From: CAVVGZ01 sp963747965
Lineage (GTDB): Bacteria > Chloroflexota > Anaerolineae > Anaerolineales > Anaerolineaceae
DNA length: 57,619 nucleotides
Assembly: GCA_963747965.1 (NCBI GenBank)
Contig: CAVVGZ010000006.1
Location: 1 to 57,619 of the forward strand
Direction of reading: 5' to 3'
Below, piece after piece: positions 45,964-55,336 of the stretch; positions within the stretch are counted from its first letter, which is position 1; each line of letters begins with the position of its first letter. A program made the position numbers and the translations under genes. The notes under the pieces were generated by a model. The model was not told the DNA's origin. It saw only the letters and a list, made by a program, of their open reading frames with translations, and did no database searches.

Positions 45964-46392
45964 TTACTTGCTAACCGGTTGCGGTTGTTGTGCTTCATGT
46001 GGATGGATGTTTCCTGAATAGATCTTTAACCTCTGGATTAATTTTTTACCCAAACGATTGTGAGGCAGCATCCCTTTTACAGCTTCACGAATAACTCGTT
46101 GAGGATTGGTCTTCATCAAGTCTCCCAGGCTGGCCGTGTTCAAACCACCCGGATAATTAGAATGACGGTGATAGAGCTTATCTGTCAGTTTCTTTTGTGT
46201 GAAATTCAGTTTACTGGCATTAATCACCACAACAAAGTCACCCATATCCACACCCGGGGTAAAGGTAGGTTTGTGTTTACCCAACAAGTAACTTGCTACC
46301 TCTGTAGCCATGCGGCCCAGGATTTGTTCATTAGCATCAATGACAATCCAGTCCGATTGAGGTTTTCCTTTTATAACGTAGGTTTTTTCCAC
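45964..46392 (-). CDS. rplM: 50S ribosomal protein L13
   Basis: A 142-residue early-assembly protein with DWIVIDANEQILGRMATEVA, LLGKHKPTFTPGVDMGDFVVV and KGMLPHNRLGKKLI. A GTG at 46392 is preferred because GGGAG lies eight bases upstream and it gives the standard length; an ATG 21 bases earlier is possible. It follows truA and precedes rpsI. Confidence 0.95.
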   Translation of the reverse strand: MEKTYVIKGKPQSDWIVIDANEQILGRMATEVASYLLGKHKPTFTPGVDMGDFVVVINASKLNFTQKKLTDKLYHRHSNYPGGLNTASLGDLMKTNPQRVIREAVKGMLPHNRLGKKLIQRLKIYSGNIHPHEAQQPQPVSK

Positions 46393-46446
46393 GCCTTCAT
46401 CTCCCAAATTCAATAAATTTCCTGATAAAAATTACAACAATCAACC

Positions 46447-47178
46447 TTAATAAAAAACTCTCTCCAAATACAATCCGTTTGACGGAGCAAGTCCTTTAAT
46501 TTTCAACTCTTTATTTATTAATCCGGCTCCCAGTTGATCCACACCCATCTTGCCAGATGCTACAAGCACCTGTTGAAACACAATTCTGCGCACCATATGG
46601 TATAAAAAGGCATTCGCCGTAATTTGATATTCTATCCAATCATTTTTGAAATTCCAAATTGATTCAAAAATGGTACGGATGGTAGTTCCATTACGCCGGA
46701 CCGGGCTCCCAAATGCAGAAAAATCATGTGTTCCATAAAACAGTTCAGCCGTTTTCCGTAATAAATTTCTGTCCAATTCCGGCCAGACCCGCCAGCCATA
46801 TCGTTCTTTCAATGGATTTCTCAACGGGTCACAAAACACCTGGTAGCGGTAGGATCGTGCTCTCGCATCATACCGGGGATGCGCTCCTTCATGGACGCAT
46901 GCCGCAGACCTGACCGATATATCTTCGGGCAGGTATGCATTTATTGCATTACACAGGTCACCGGTTGAATGCCCCCAGTCCAGATCAATTTGAACTACCT
47001 GTCCTGCAGCATGAACCCCGGCGTCTGTACGGCCTGCAGCCAGGATTGTTCTCTTATTCCATCCGAGCCGTCCCAGTGCTGTTTCTAATGCCCTTTGTAT
47101 GGTAGGATTTTCTTTCTGGCGTTGAAATCCAGAATAATTCGTACCATCGTAGGCAAGGATCAATTGGTAATGTGCCAT
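46447..47178 (-). CDS. truA: tRNA pseudouridine synthase A
   Basis: This 243-residue enzyme modifies positions 38-40 of tRNA anticodon arms. The catalytic Asp is in AAGRTDAGVHAAGQVV. ARSYRYQVF and NAFLYHMVRRIV are typical. It lies between rplQ and rplM, its frequent place in bacteria. Confidence 0.96.
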   Translation of the reverse strand: MAHYQLILAYDGTNYSGFQRQKENPTIQRALETALGRLGWNKRTILAAGRTDAGVHAAGQVVQIDLDWGHSTGDLCNAINAYLPEDISVRSAACVHEGAHPRYDARARSYRYQVFCDPLRNPLKERYGWRVWPELDRNLLRKTAELFYGTHDFSAFGSPVRRNGTTIRTIFESIWNFKNDWIEYQITANAFLYHMVRRIVFQQVLVASGKMGVDQLGAGLINKELKIKGLAPSNGLYLERVFY

Positions 47179-47206
47179 TTTAATCCGGCGTCATAGCCGG
47201 ACTTTG

Positions 47207-47587
47207 TTATTTCTCAACCAACTCCAAGATAACCATTTCTGTGGCATCCCCAAGCCGCGGTCCTAATTTGAACATACGGGTATAACCGCCATGACGGTTG
47301 ATGTATCGCGGTCCAATATCGTCAAATAATTTCTTTACGGTATCAGGGGCATTTCCCAGGCGGGAAGCTACAAGCCGGCGTGCATTGACCTTACCAATGT
47401 CTGTAGCCGAACCACTCTTAATGGCAATATTGATGATATTTTCTGCCTCACCGCGAATTGACAGCGCTTTTGCCTGGGTTGTGCGGATGCGCTCATGGGT
47501 GAAGAGCTGGCACATCATGGTTCTGCGCATATTTTTTCGATGATCTTTGGATCGATTTAGTTTATATCCTTTAACTTGATGTCGCAT
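47207..47587 (-). CDS. rplQ: 50S ribosomal protein L17
   Basis: A 126-residue protein near the exit tunnel. RHQVKGYKLNRSKDHRKNMRRTM and TTQAKALSIRGEAENII are conserved in order; it ends with the ELVEK-type tail. It follows rpoA by five bases. Confidence 0.97.
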   Translation of the reverse strand: MRHQVKGYKLNRSKDHRKNMRRTMMCQLFTHERIRTTQAKALSIRGEAENIINIAIKSGSATDIGKVNARRLVASRLGNAPDTVKKLFDDIGPRYINRHGGYTRMFKLGPRLGDATEMVILELVEK

Positions 47588-47592
47588 CTTTA

Positions 47593-48564
47593 TTACTCCA
47601 ATTCCGGTTCTTCCTCGACCAGATAGTGTTTTTCCTTCATTTTTTCACGAAGCTCTACCAGGCTTTTTTCGCCAAAGTTCCGGATGGACATCACCGCTTC
47701 GTCGCCTTTTTCCAGTAATTCCAAAACATCGCCGACAGTGGTAATTCCTGTTCTCTTTAAGGAATTAAAACTTCTGACCGACAAATCCAGGTTCTCAATA
47801 GGTGTTTCGGCTGCTTCACTTGTCAGACGAGATCCGGTTGTTTCAGCTTCCACACCCACTAACAATGACTCTTCAGATAATCCGGATATCAGCCGGAAAT
47901 AATCTATCAAGATTTTTGACGCATTGCTCAGTGCCTTCTCAGGTACTATCGTGCCGTCTGTCCAAATTTCCAGCAACAGGCGATCGTAATTTGTGCTCTG
48001 ACCAACACGGGCACTGCTTACCGTCCAATTTACACGGCGGATAGGGGTAAAAATCGCATCCATTGGGATCTCCCCGATGGGAAGACGGCCGATCCGGTCA
48101 TTTGCCGATACATAGCCACGACCACGCTCAACCGTCAAATCGATCCCCAACTTCGTGGTGCTATCATCAACCGTGAAAAGATATAACTCAGGATTGACAA
48201 TTTCCACTTCGGCCGGTACTTGAATATCAGCTGCAGTTACAACACCCTCGCCGCGCACTTCCAGGTGCAAATGGGCATAATCAACATCGTGCAGCATCAT
48301 GCGCAACTGTTTAATTTGAAGCATGACCTGAACAACATCTTCCCGGACACCCGGAATGTCGCTGAATTCGTGCAGGACATCCGTGACCCGTATGGATGTT
48401 ACTGCTGCACCTTCCAACGATGAAAGAAGGACTCGTCGGAGGGAATTTCCCAGGGTAACACCATAGCCTCTCTCAAGAGGACCAATATTAAACTTTCCAT
48501 AATTGCGAGCTTCCGCTTCCCGCTCGACTTTTGGAGTAACCATACTCATTAGAGTTGTCAACAT
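47593..48564 (-). CDS. rpoA: RNA polymerase alpha subunit
   Basis: A 323-residue subunit. The N-terminal dimerisation domain has ERGYGVTLGNSLRRVLLSS. The C-terminal DNA-contact domain begins near residue 240 with LDLSVRSFNSLKRTGITTVGDV-type sequence and ends with acidic EEEPELE. It has AGGGG just before the ATG. Its place between rpsD and rplQ is standard for the alpha operon. Confidence 0.98.
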   Translation of the reverse strand: MLTTLMSMVTPKVEREAEARNYGKFNIGPLERGYGVTLGNSLRRVLLSSLEGAAVTSIRVTDVLHEFSDIPGVREDVVQVMLQIKQLRMMLHDVDYAHLHLEVRGEGVVTAADIQVPAEVEIVNPELYLFTVDDSTTKLGIDLTVERGRGYVSANDRIGRLPIGEIPMDAIFTPIRRVNWTVSSARVGQSTNYDRLLLEIWTDGTIVPEKALSNASKILIDYFRLISGLSEESLLVGVEAETTGSRLTSEAAETPIENLDLSVRSFNSLKRTGITTVGDVLELLEKGDEAVMSIRNFGEKSLVELREKMKEKHYLVEEEPELE

Positions 48565-48609
48565 TCACCCCTTTCTGGTGATGTTTTCACTAATTCACCA
48601 AAAAGAAAA

Positions 48610-49248
48610 TTAGCGTGAATAATACTCAACAATCAACTGTTCGTTCAAATTACCGTCGATCTCGCCGCGCTCCGGCAAACGTAGGATTCGTCCACTCATA
48701 CTGGGAATATCCCTATCCAACCACATGGCAGCCGGTCTCTTTTCTGCCAGATCCGGCATTTCTTTAAAGAAGGGTTTGGCCCGCGAGCCTTCACGAACAC
48801 TGACTGCATCACCAGGTTGGAGTACCATTGAAGGGATATCTGTCCGGCGGCCATTGACGACAAAATGACCATGGTTAACAAGCTGCCTTGCCTGGCTGCG
48901 ATTTTCCCCAAATCCCATCCGATAAACAACATTATCAAGCCGGAGTTCCAGAATCTGCAATAAGTTTAAGCCAGTTAAGCCGCGTTTAGTAATAGCTAAC
49001 TTAAAATAGCGCCTGAATTGTCTTTCGAGGATCCCATATTCACGGCGGGCTTTTTGTTTTGCACGCAGCTGCCGCGAGTAGTCGGATGCTCTTTCCCCAC
49101 GGGATACCCTGGAGCGGCCATGCTGCCCAGGAATAAACCCACGTTTCTCAAACGCACATTTCTGCGTAAAACAACGTTGTCCTTTGAGAAACATCTTTTC
49201 GCCTTCCCGGCGACATAATTTACAAACTGGTCCAATATATCTTGCCAT
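48610..49248 (-). CDS. rpsD: 30S ribosomal protein S4, zinc-type
   Basis: A 212-residue 16S-binding protein that starts 30S assembly. The N terminus has Cys in VCKLCRREG, QRCFTQKCAFE, the four-Cys (C+) form that binds zinc. The S4 RNA-binding domain has LRLDNVVYRMGF and LVNHGHFVVNGRR. The gene lies between rpsK and rpoA. Confidence 0.97.
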   Translation of the reverse strand: MARYIGPVCKLCRREGEKMFLKGQRCFTQKCAFEKRGFIPGQHGRSRVSRGERASDYSRQLRAKQKARREYGILERQFRRYFKLAITKRGLTGLNLLQILELRLDNVVYRMGFGENRSQARQLVNHGHFVVNGRRTDIPSMVLQPGDAVSVREGSRAKPFFKEMPDLAEKRPAAMWLDRDIPSMSGRILRLPERGEIDGNLNEQLIVEYYSR

Positions 49249-49262
49249 TAATACCTCTCACT

Positions 49263-49667
49263 TTATACGCGGCGTTTCTTGGGTGGCCGGCAGCCATTAT
49301 GGGGTACCGGGGTGATATCTGATATGGAACGTACCTTCACACCTACCGACTGGATGGCACGAATTGCAGATTCACGTCCCGGGCCAGGTCCTTTTACAAT
49401 CATATCTACTTCCTGGACGCCCATATTCTGGGCTTCTTTCATAGCCTGTTCTGCAGCCAGACGTGATGCAAAGGGCGTGCTTTTTCGAGAGCCTTTAAAA
49501 CCTGCTGACCCAGAACTACCCCAGCAAACTGTATTTCCCTGTTTATCGGTTATGGTAACAATCGTATTATTGAATGATGCATAAATGTGTACCTGTGCCG
49601 ATGCCAGGGTCCGTTTGGCTTTGCGTGAAGTTGCCCCACGCCGTGTCGTTCTTACACTTTTTGCCAT
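49263..49667 (-). CDS. rpsK: 30S ribosomal protein S11
   Basis: A 134-residue platform protein with IYASFNNTIVTITDKQGN, GSRKSTPFAS and the end DITPVPHNGCRPPKKRRV. It starts 14 bases before rpsD. Confidence 0.98.
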   Translation of the reverse strand: MAKSVRTTRRGATSRKAKRTLASAQVHIYASFNNTIVTITDKQGNTVCWGSSGSAGFKGSRKSTPFASRLAAEQAMKEAQNMGVQEVDMIVKGPGPGRESAIRAIQSVGVKVRSISDITPVPHNGCRPPKKRRV

Positions 49668-49756
49668 TCTTATTTCTCCGAATAGATCTTATTGACTAAA
49701 GTAACCCTCTGGAATTTCATTTGACAGAAATGCCAACCAGAAATTGGGAAGGAAGG

Positions 49757-50146
49757 TTATTTCTTGGTTGCGCCTCTGCGACGTCCGCGACCGGCCACTG
49801 TTTTCTTGGGGCCTTTTCGGGTACGGGAATTGGTCCGGGTGCGCTGACCTCTTACCGGTAATCCTCGACGATGGCGCAAACCACGGTAACTGCCGATTTC
49901 GATCAGACGCTTAATATTCATCTGAATTTCTCGCCGCAGATCACCTTCCACCTTGTAATTGCCGCTGATGGACTCACGCAGAGATCCTACTTCATTCTCC
50001 GTGAGGTCTTTTACGCGTGTATCTGGATTCACTTTGGATGAACCGATAATCCGGCGGGCACGACTGGGTCCTATCCCAAAAATATAGGTCAAGGCCACTT
50101 CAATACGTTTATTTCTTGGTAAATCAACACCTTCAATTCTCGCCAT
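49757..50146 (-). CDS. rpsM: 30S ribosomal protein S13
   Basis: A 129-residue head protein contacting tRNA and the 50S subunit. MARIEGVDLPRNKRIEVALTY-type start, GIGPSRARRII, YRGLRHRRGLPVRGQRT and the basic tail are present. It follows rpmJ by six bases and lies 89 bases before rpsK; that gap holds no gene. Confidence 0.98.
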   Translation of the reverse strand: MARIEGVDLPRNKRIEVALTYIFGIGPSRARRIIGSSKVNPDTRVKDLTENEVGSLRESISGNYKVEGDLRREIQMNIKRLIEIGSYRGLRHRRGLPVRGQRTRTNSRTRKGPKKTVAGRGRRRGATKK

Positions 50147-50152
50147 GGCTTA

Positions 50153-50266
50153 TTATCCCTGTCGCTGCTTATGCTTTGGGTTATCACAAATAATAAAAAC
50201 AATGCCTTTTCGTTTTACGATCTTACACTTAGCACACCGTTTTTTCACGGATGTAGTGACCTTCAT
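50153..50266 (-). CDS. rpmJ: 50S ribosomal protein L36
   Basis: A 37-residue protein read directly from the minus strand: it starts MKVTTSVKKRCAKCKIVKR and ends KHKQRQG. CAKC, a later Cys (ICDN) and His (KHKQ) make the C2-type zinc site. It is easily missed because of its size. The upstream gene is map, with only 58 bases between, so infA is not at its common position. Confidence 0.95.
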   Translation of the reverse strand: MKVTTSVKKRCAKCKIVKRKGIVFIICDNPKHKQRQG

Positions 50267-50324
50267 ATGAATATCTCCTTTATATTACAGCCTGCCACAA
50301 ACTATTTATTATAACACAACAACT

Positions 50325-51140
50325 TTAATTTATTGGACCATTAATTTGAGCCGGCGCATAGCCGTTTGCCAACAGAGTTAGAATTTCCGGTCCATCTTTC
50401 TTAATAGCGACGGTATGTTCAAAATGGGCAGTATTGGAACCATCTTTTGATACAACCGTCCAGCCATCCTGCAAAACCCTGGTATCAGGTGTACCCACCA
50501 GAACCATCGGTTCCAATGCTATTGTCATACCTTCCAACAGGACTGGTCCCCTTCCCGGAATTCCATAGTTAGGTATTTGTGGACCCTCGTGCATTTTTTT
50601 GCCGACGCCATGTCCTGTATATATCCTGGTAACAAAAAAGCCATTCGATTCAATATATTTTTCAACTGCATTAGATACATCACCAATTCGGTTTCCTAAG
50701 ACCATCTTTGAAATCCCGATATAGAGGGCTCTTTCTGTTACCTCTAACAACTTGCGTGCCTCTTTAGAAATTTCTCCAACTCCTGCGGTGAAAGCAGAAT
50801 CTCCAACATAACCTTCATAGACAGTCCCGCAATCAACAGAGACGATATCGCCCTCTTTCAACTTTCGTTTGCCAGGTATACCATGTACTAACTCGTCGTT
50901 TATACTGACGGTGGTACTTGCCGGGTATGGGATCGGACTCCCATAATTTTTAAAGGGCGAAAAAACACCATATTTTTTTAATACGTCTTCAGCCGCCGTA
51001 TTCAATTCGGCTGTGGTTATTCCGGGTTCAATAATTTCATAAACTGCTGCCAATGCCTCAGCATTAATTCTTCCGGCTATACGCATTTTTTCAAGCTCTT
51101 TTTCACTCTTGAGCGTTACTTGATTATCCCAGGACATCAA
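50325..51140 (-). CDS. map: methionine aminopeptidase, type I
   Basis: A 271-residue metalloenzyme that removes the N-terminal Met. Ligand residues are seen in VSVDCGTVYEGYVGDSA (two Asp), YTGHGVGKKMHEGPQIPNY (His), EPMV and FEHTVAI (Glu). It overlaps the adk stop by four bases. It is followed by rpmJ. Confidence 0.97.
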   Translation of the reverse strand: MMSWDNQVTLKSEKELEKMRIAGRINAEALAAVYEIIEPGITTAELNTAAEDVLKKYGVFSPFKNYGSPIPYPASTTVSINDELVHGIPGKRKLKEGDIVSVDCGTVYEGYVGDSAFTAGVGEISKEARKLLEVTERALYIGISKMVLGNRIGDVSNAVEKYIESNGFFVTRIYTGHGVGKKMHEGPQIPNYGIPGRGPVLLEGMTIALEPMVLVGTPDTRVLQDGWTVVSKDGSNTAHFEHTVAIKKDGPEILTLLANGYAPAQINGPIN

Positions 51141-51793
51141 AGAGCCTTCTTTATTTCCCTCAACAATTGGTTCGAAACCTCCCCAATTTCCCGGGTTCCA
51201 TCTACAGAAATGATCAATCCTTTATTTTGATAATAGGCTATTAAAGGAGTTGTCTGCTGTTCATAGACAAGGATACGCCTGCGTACAGTTTCCTCTTTGT
51301 CATCATCCCGCTGATAAAGTTCTGAACCATCCAAATCACAAATCCCTGGATGTTTGGGTTGATTGTAAATGACGTGGTATACATGATCATTTTCCCGGCA
51401 GACTCTACGTCCGGAAATTCGCTCAACCAACATTTCGGCAGGAACAGTAATCAACGGAACACAATTCACCTGAGCCCCCATTTCAGCCAATATCTTATCC
51501 AATGCACCGGCCTGTTCAGGTGTTCGCGGAAATCCATCCAATAACGCCCCATTTTTACAGTCCGGGCGATTCAAGCGGTCTTTTATCATTTCTATCGTCA
51601 CATCATCTGGAACAAGCTCACCCCGTTCGATATATTTCAGAGCAATTTTTCCCAGTTCCGTTTTATTTTTCAGATTTTCCCTGAATATATTTCCGGAGGA
51701 AACGTGAGGTATATTAAATTCTTCAGAGATCCAGGCTGCTTGAGTCCCTTTTCCTGCTCCAGGCGGTCCAAGAAGAATAATATACGTTGGCAT
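51137..51793 (-). CDS. adk: adenylate kinase, long-lid type
   Basis: A 218-residue enzyme interconverting AMP, ADP and ATP. The P-loop is LGPPGAGKGTQA, and LLDGFPRTPEQA is present. The lid has RRVCRENDHVYH then GICDLDGSELYQRDDD: Cys, Cys and Asp are kept but the second Cys of the usual CxxC pair is replaced, so zinc binding may be partial. It lies between secY and map, the standard order. Confidence 0.97.
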   Translation of the reverse strand: MPTYIILLGPPGAGKGTQAAWISEEFNIPHVSSGNIFRENLKNKTELGKIALKYIERGELVPDDVTIEMIKDRLNRPDCKNGALLDGFPRTPEQAGALDKILAEMGAQVNCVPLITVPAEMLVERISGRRVCRENDHVYHVIYNQPKHPGICDLDGSELYQRDDDKEETVRRRILVYEQQTTPLIAYYQNKGLIISVDGTREIGEVSNQLLREIKKAL

Positions 51794-51797
51794 GCGA

Positions 51798-53141
51798 TTA
51801 TCCCTTTATCAGACTTTCATCGTAACCGTGCAGCTTCAATTCTGTCTCGATAATCGTGAATGTGTCTCTTACCACACCAACCACAATGAGAAGACCGGCT
51901 GCAGAAATCAGGAATAATCCGGATTGTTGTGCACCAACCGGGAGCAGCATACCTAATATGTAAGGGAGTACAGCGACTAATCCGAGGAATACAGCACCCA
52001 CGAGCGTAATTCTGCGTTGAACCTTGGTCAGGTAACGTTGGGTCGGAGCGCCGCGGGTCACACCGGGGATTTGGGCACCCTGTTTCTTCAGGTTTTCACC
52101 ATAATTCTGCTGGGCAAAAAGAACATCTGTATAGAAAAATGTGAAAAGCACCACTGTGAGAAAATATATGAGCGAATACCACATGCTTCCACCCCCAAAT
52201 ACCTGGGAGATGGTTTGTGCAAAATTACTGATCCATTCAACCGGTGAATTCACAAAATAGCTGGCAAGTATCGCCGGAAATGTGAGGATGGCCTGGGCAA
52301 AAATGAGGGGAATCATCCCAGCCATATTCACCATCAATGGCAAACTGCTCCGCACCGGCATAGACATCCGGTTTCCCACTCGTCTTCCGGGGAACAACAC
52401 CGGGACATGCCGCCGTCCTTGCTGGACAAAAACAATTGCAAATATGATCAGAAGTAATAGGGCTACTATCAAAATCAGCATCCACCAGCCATTTTGTTCA
52501 TCACTCAGTAATCCAAGAAGTCTGGTGGGAATCCCAGTGACAATACCTGAGAAGATAATCAGGGATAATCCCTGATTTGGAATGCCATATTCGGATATTA
52601 GCTGCCCAAGCCAGATACCAAACATTGTTCCAGCAACCATCGCAAATATAGTGGATATGGTTGGTAAATAAGCTCCACTGGCAAATCCGTAGTTATCCAA
52701 AATTGACTGCCCCCCACCCATCGCATTGAAAATATTGATCTGGCCAATCGCCGACAGGGCTGCCATCGGAACCGTCAGGATAACCGTCCAACGCTCCATA
52801 AATTTCTGACCTTCGCGAGGATTATCTTTCATCCTCTGTTCAAGGGCAGGAATGATCGGCACCAACAGCTGCAGGATAATCTGTGCCGTAATATACGGAT
52901 AAACACCCATAGCAAGAACGGAAAATCTCGAAACAGTACCGCCAGAGAGCATATCAAGCAAATTGAATAGATTTCCTGCAGCCCCACCACTCTCAGATAA
53001 AGCTTGTAGAGCTTCGGTATTGATTCCAGGAACAGGAATATTGGCTGCCAGGCGGTAAATTACCAACAACATTAATGTGATCAGTAATTTGGTACGAATG
53101 TCTTCAGATTTCCATAAATAGCGCCAAGGGGAACGCTTCAT
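51798..53141 (-). CDS. secY: preprotein translocase subunit SecY
   Basis: This 447-residue channel protein of the Sec pathway has ten membrane helices. RLAANIPVPGINTEAL with the plug region, MGVYPYITAQIILQLLVP and the C-terminal loop with GAPTQRYLTKVQRRITL are conserved. It lies between rplO and adk. Confidence 0.98.
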   Translation of the reverse strand: MKRSPWRYLWKSEDIRTKLLITLMLLVIYRLAANIPVPGINTEALQALSESGGAAGNLFNLLDMLSGGTVSRFSVLAMGVYPYITAQIILQLLVPIIPALEQRMKDNPREGQKFMERWTVILTVPMAALSAIGQINIFNAMGGGQSILDNYGFASGAYLPTISTIFAMVAGTMFGIWLGQLISEYGIPNQGLSLIIFSGIVTGIPTRLLGLLSDEQNGWWMLILIVALLLLIIFAIVFVQQGRRHVPVLFPGRRVGNRMSMPVRSSLPLMVNMAGMIPLIFAQAILTFPAILASYFVNSPVEWISNFAQTISQVFGGGSMWYSLIYFLTVVLFTFFYTDVLFAQQNYGENLKKQGAQIPGVTRGAPTQRYLTKVQRRITLVGAVFLGLVAVLPYILGMLLPVGAQQSGLFLISAAGLLIVVGVVRDTFTIIETELKLHGYDESLIKG

Positions 53142-53166
53142 CTTATTCTCTCCTCATCGAGTTTGG

Positions 53167-53619
53167 TCAGGCTATGATTTCCACACTACCACCGGCAGCC
53201 AAAATTTTCTCTTTGGCGCCTTTTGAAACTCGGTGAACTTTGACATTCAGAGCTTTATCCAACTCACCATTGCCCAGGATGACAACAGGATTTTCCGGTT
53301 TATTAATAATTCCGTGAACAAGAAGAAGCTGCGGGTCAATCACGGTTAAAGATGCAAAATCATTCAACTGTCCCACATTGACTTCATTAAATTCAACCTG
53401 ATTTGGCGGTGTGAATCCTTCACCTCGAAGGAATGGCAGCCGGCGGTAGATTGGCAGGTTCCCACCCTGGCGATACAAATGTCCACCCGATCCAGCCCTT
53501 GAGTTTTGGCCTTTGGTTCCACGCCCGCTGGTTTTACCCTGACCGGCTGCAGTCCCCCGCCCTACTCTCCTGCGGTTTTTCTTTGAACCTTCATTATTTA
53601 CTAAATCATTCAGCTTCAT
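53167..53619 (-). CDS. rplO: 50S ribosomal protein L15
   Basis: A 150-residue protein with the Gly/Arg-rich start KKNRRRVGRGTAAGQGKTSG and KGQNSRAGSGGHLYRQGG. The globular end has ALNVKVHRVSKGAKEKILAAGG. It overlaps rpmD by four bases. Confidence 0.97.
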   Translation of the reverse strand: MKLNDLVNNEGSKKNRRRVGRGTAAGQGKTSGRGTKGQNSRAGSGGHLYRQGGNLPIYRRLPFLRGEGFTPPNQVEFNEVNVGQLNDFASLTVIDPQLLLVHGIINKPENPVVILGNGELDKALNVKVHRVSKGAKEKILAAGGSVEIIA

Positions 53620-53825
53620 TTCTCAACCTGTTTTTCTACAACAACTAAATGGATAATCTTTCCGATCATCCCACGAATTTCAGGGGTATTGGGATGGGTA
53701 ACTGTCTTATTTATGCGGCTTAAACCCAATGCCCTGGCGGTAGCTTTCTGCTGCTTGGGGTAGCCAATGGCACTTTTTACCAGTGTCACCTGCAATGTCT
53801 CTGGTTTGGTTGGTTTTTTAGGCAT
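53616..53825 (-). CDS. rpmD: 50S ribosomal protein L30
   Basis: A 69-residue protein with VTLVKSAIGYPKQQKATARALGL-type sequence and the RINKTVTH motif. It overlaps both rpsE (eight bases) and rplO (four bases). Confidence 0.95.
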   Translation of the reverse strand: MPKKPTKPETLQVTLVKSAIGYPKQQKATARALGLSRINKTVTHPNTPEIRGMIGKIIHLVVVEKQVEK

Positions 53826-54348
53826 TTTTCCTCCGCATCCAGAATGGTGTCATTTCATCCACAGGTTTTCCACGCCGAATCGCCTGTTCCTTTGGTGATT
53901 TCAACTGGTCCAAAGCCTCAAATGTAGCCTTAACCACATTGAGTACATTGGCGCTTCCAAGGGATTTCGTCAAAATATCCTTGATGCCTGCAGCTTCAAC
54001 AACTGCACGTACACCACCAGCGGCAATAACACCAGTTCCCTGGGACGCAGGTTTTAATAATACTTTGGCTCCAGATACATGGCCAATCACCTCGTGGGGA
54101 ATAGTTGTATTAAATACATTCACACTGCGAATATTATTACGGGCGCGGTCTGTCGCTTTCCGCATAGCATCCGGAACTGCATTGGCTTTTCCAACTCCAA
54201 GTCCAACATTACCGTTGTTGTCTCCAACAACCATGGTTACTCTAAATTGGAACCTCCTACCACCTTTTACCACTTTGGCGACACGAGCAATCTCGATTAC
54301 TCGCTCATCATAAAGTGATTCCATCGTTTGAAAATCCATCTTCTCCAT
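53818..54348 (-). CDS. rpsE: 30S ribosomal protein S5
   Basis: A 176-residue protein important for decoding accuracy. VVKGGRRFQFRVTMVVGDNNGNVG and ASQGTGVIAAGGVRAVVEAAG are conserved; it ends MRRKNA. It overlaps rpmD. It starts 34 bases after rplR. Confidence 0.98.
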   Translation of the reverse strand: MEKMDFQTMESLYDERVIEIARVAKVVKGGRRFQFRVTMVVGDNNGNVGLGVGKANAVPDAMRKATDRARNNIRSVNVFNTTIPHEVIGHVSGAKVLLKPASQGTGVIAAGGVRAVVEAAGIKDILTKSLGSANVLNVVKATFEALDQLKSPKEQAIRRGKPVDEMTPFWMRRKNA

Positions 54349-54382
54349 GTAGTGGTCCTTTTACTTTTCTAAAATTCGAAAA

Positions 54383-54748
54383 TTAGAAATCCAAGCCAGC
54401 TTCTCGAGCAGCATCGGCTAAAGCTTTAACCCTACCAATATACTGGTAACCACCCCGGTCAAATACTACTTTAGTGATATTTTTTTCCTTTGCCCGCTCG
54501 CCAATCAATTTCCCAACCATTTTTGCCTGTTCCATCTTGGGAATATCAACTGTTTTCTGGCGCAATTCTCGATCTATACTCGATGCAGAAAGCAATGTAT
54601 TGCCAGCCTGATCATCAATTACCTGAACATAAATGTCTGTCAAACTTTTAAAGACATTCAGGCGGGGAACCTCAAGAGTTCCTTGAATTTTTTTACGTAC
54701 ACGTTTATGACGCCTTAGTCTTGCTACATTTCGGTTTTTAAATGCCAT
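54383..54748 (-). CDS. rplR: 50S ribosomal protein L18
   Basis: A 121-residue 5S rRNA-binding protein with RRHKRVRKKIQGT, RLNVFKSLTDIYVQVIDD and VVFDRGGYQYIGRVKALADAAREAG. It lies between rplF and rpsE. Confidence 0.97.
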   Translation of the reverse strand: MAFKNRNVARLRRHKRVRKKIQGTLEVPRLNVFKSLTDIYVQVIDDQAGNTLLSASSIDRELRQKTVDIPKMEQAKMVGKLIGERAKEKNITKVVFDRGGYQYIGRVKALADAAREAGLDF

Positions 54749-54760
54749 AGGATTTCACCT

Positions 54761-55309
54761 CTACGCTTTCGCTTTTCCTGCTTTTCCAGCCTTGCGCCGT
54801 ACTTTTTCACCCAGATATCGAATCCCCTTGCCATGATATGGTTCGGGGGGACGGATACCACGAATATTGGCAGCTATCTGGCCAACTAGCTCTTTGTCTT
54901 TTCCCATCACTTTGATTTGCCGGGTTTTCACATCTACATCGAAGGAAATGCCCGCAGGCGGTACAATTTCTACCGGGTGGGAATACCCTACAAGAATTAT
55001 TAAGTTCTTGTCTTTCATTTCTGCCCGGTATCCGACACCTTCAATCTGTAATGTTCTTGAAAATCCCCCGCTTACGCCAGTTATCATATTATTGATAACA
55101 CTGCGGGTTGTCCCATGCAGAGCACGAATGCCCGATTCATCTGACTGCCGCTTAACAAGCAGTTGATTATCTTCCAGGGCAATTGTCAATTCCGGAGAAA
55201 ATGTACCGGACATTTCTCCGTTAGGTCCCTTAACAACAATTTCATTATTCCTTAATTCAATTTCTACACCCGGTGGTATAGAAATGGGCATTCGACCAAT
55301 TCTAGACAC
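54761..55309 (-). CDS. rplF: 50S ribosomal protein L6
   Basis: A 182-residue two-domain protein near the factor-binding site. SRIGRMPISIPPGVEIEL begins it and GIRPPEPYHGKGIRYLGE ends the second domain, with a basic tail. It lies between rpsH and rplR. Confidence 0.98.
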   Translation of the reverse strand: MSRIGRMPISIPPGVEIELRNNEIVVKGPNGEMSGTFSPELTIALEDNQLLVKRQSDESGIRALHGTTRSVINNMITGVSGGFSRTLQIEGVGYRAEMKDKNLIILVGYSHPVEIVPPAGISFDVDVKTRQIKVMGKDKELVGQIAANIRGIRPPEPYHGKGIRYLGEKVRRKAGKAGKAKA

Positions 55310-55336
55310 TTTTTATTCCTCCTCAATTATCTCGGG

